Positions 63,853 through 64,000 of a stretch of DNA of 64,000 nucleotides are shown here, in pieces; position 1 is the first letter of the stretch; each line of letters opens with the position of its first letter. The translations under genes were made by a program, and so were the position numbers. The notes under the pieces were generated by a model that saw nothing but the letters and a program-made list of their open reading frames with translations, ran no database searches and was not told the origin of the DNA. The stretch is from an uncultured Granulosicoccaceae bacterium (GTDB taxonomy: Bacteria > Pseudomonadota > Gammaproteobacteria > Granulosicoccales > Granulosicoccaceae): assembly GCA_937998875.1 (NCBI GenBank), contig CALLBO010000024.1, forward strand, positions 40,177-104,176, in the 5' to 3' direction.

Positions 63853-63994
63853 ATGCCCCGCGGGCGGCTATCGCTCTGACATGCCCTGCGGGCGGCCCTA
63901 CTTTTAAAAAGACCAAAAGTAGGCAAAAGTCTTTCTTGCTACCATTTTGCCCTTCGGGTGCCTGCGGCATTTTGAATTTCAGCGCTCCAACAGG
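63853..63994. repeat. dispersed structured repeat, copy 2 (inverted)
   Basis: The reverse complement of about 63880-63994 matches copy 1 at 23202-23312. It contains a perfect 9-bp hairpin, CCTACTTTT (63897-63905) with AAAAGTAGG (63915-63923), and the loop matches copy 1. Next to it, 63853-63896 holds a near-direct repeat of about 17 bp, CATGCCCCGCGGGCGGC and CATGCCCTGCGGGCGGC. The window ends a few bases on. Confidence 0.6.
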
Positions 63995-64000
63995 CACGCT

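Noticed and set aside
63695..63997. Minus-strand open frame coding a KPARQASTTSQHD repeat protein
   Set aside because: It is produced by the 13-bp tandem array and the dispersed repeat, has no ribosome site, and its repeats are the DNA repeats read in cycle.
1..64000. CRISPR array, prophage or insertion sequence
   Set aside because: No regularly spaced repeats with unique spacers, no integrase or transposase and no attachment-site duplication were seen; the tandem arrays have no spacers.

Overview
The window looks like chromosome of a free-living, probably marine gammaproteobacterium. Three things point there. The order rhlB | trxA - rho, with rhlB divergent from trxA, is the gammaproteobacterial arrangement. 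The tkt-gap-pgk-pyk-fba order is known from Xanthomonas, Legionella and Coxiella-type genomes. The accessory genes (choline-sulfatase-like enzyme, TctABC uptake, an ectoine-hydrolase-like protein, polyamine uptake, Mo-hydroxylase pair, periplasmic ligase) suit an osmolyte- and amine-scavenging heterotroph. A Granulosicoccus-like affiliation is only a guess. No phage, integrase, transposase or CRISPR array was seen.

Layout. 1-8.5 kb: small accessory genes, including a NUDIX hydrolase cut by the window edge, two convergent DinB-type genes (one broken by a single in-frame stop), GNAT, SDR, a quinone oxidoreductase / CMD / Tat-exported cyclase operon, a DJ-1/PfpI protein and a secreted protein with five Cys-framed GWGWNG repeats. 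8.8-13.7 kb: an EamA permease and a YhaO/YhaN-type (SbcDC-like) pair whose nuclease gene appears to start at CTG. 13.8-20.7 kb: central carbon operon tkt-gap-pgk-pyk-fba with intrinsic terminators after gap and after fba. 21-22.9 kb: rpoD with its promoter and terminator. 23.2 kb: a structured dispersed repeat whose second copy lies inverted at the right edge. 23.4-29 kb: tctCBA divergent from an Ldh-family dehydrogenase and an M24 ectoine-hydrolase-like gene.

29.3-34 kb: a secreted unknown, periplasmic LigE-type ligase, an IorAB-type Mo-hydroxylase pair, and then the most striking item: a tRNA-Ile2(CAU) gene whose anticodon loop is split by a 270-nt group I intron. 34.4-43 kb: GST, a small LELNLEQF-repeat membrane protein, sulfatase, a CBM9-like lipoprotein, a coiled-coil protein with a C-terminal J-like segment, Gfo/Idh/MocA dehydrogenase, UppP and a PilZ-like protein. 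43-49 kb: a minus-strand run mnmH - (NDH)selD - pxpB - pxpC - pxpA, joining tRNA selenation to 5-oxoproline degradation. 49-55 kb: rhomboid protease, an overlooked 56-aa membrane protein, and a polyamine ABC transporter in operon with an acetylpolyamine-amidohydrolase-type deacetylase. 55.3-64 kb: MBL hydrolase, purD, rho, trxA, rhlB, an isoaspartyl methyltransferase-like gene and tolC.

A recurring oddity is short (13-15 bp) tandem repeats placed right at gene ends: after the rhomboid stop, across the rhlB stop, in the rho leader, and nine perfect 13-bp copies after tolC.
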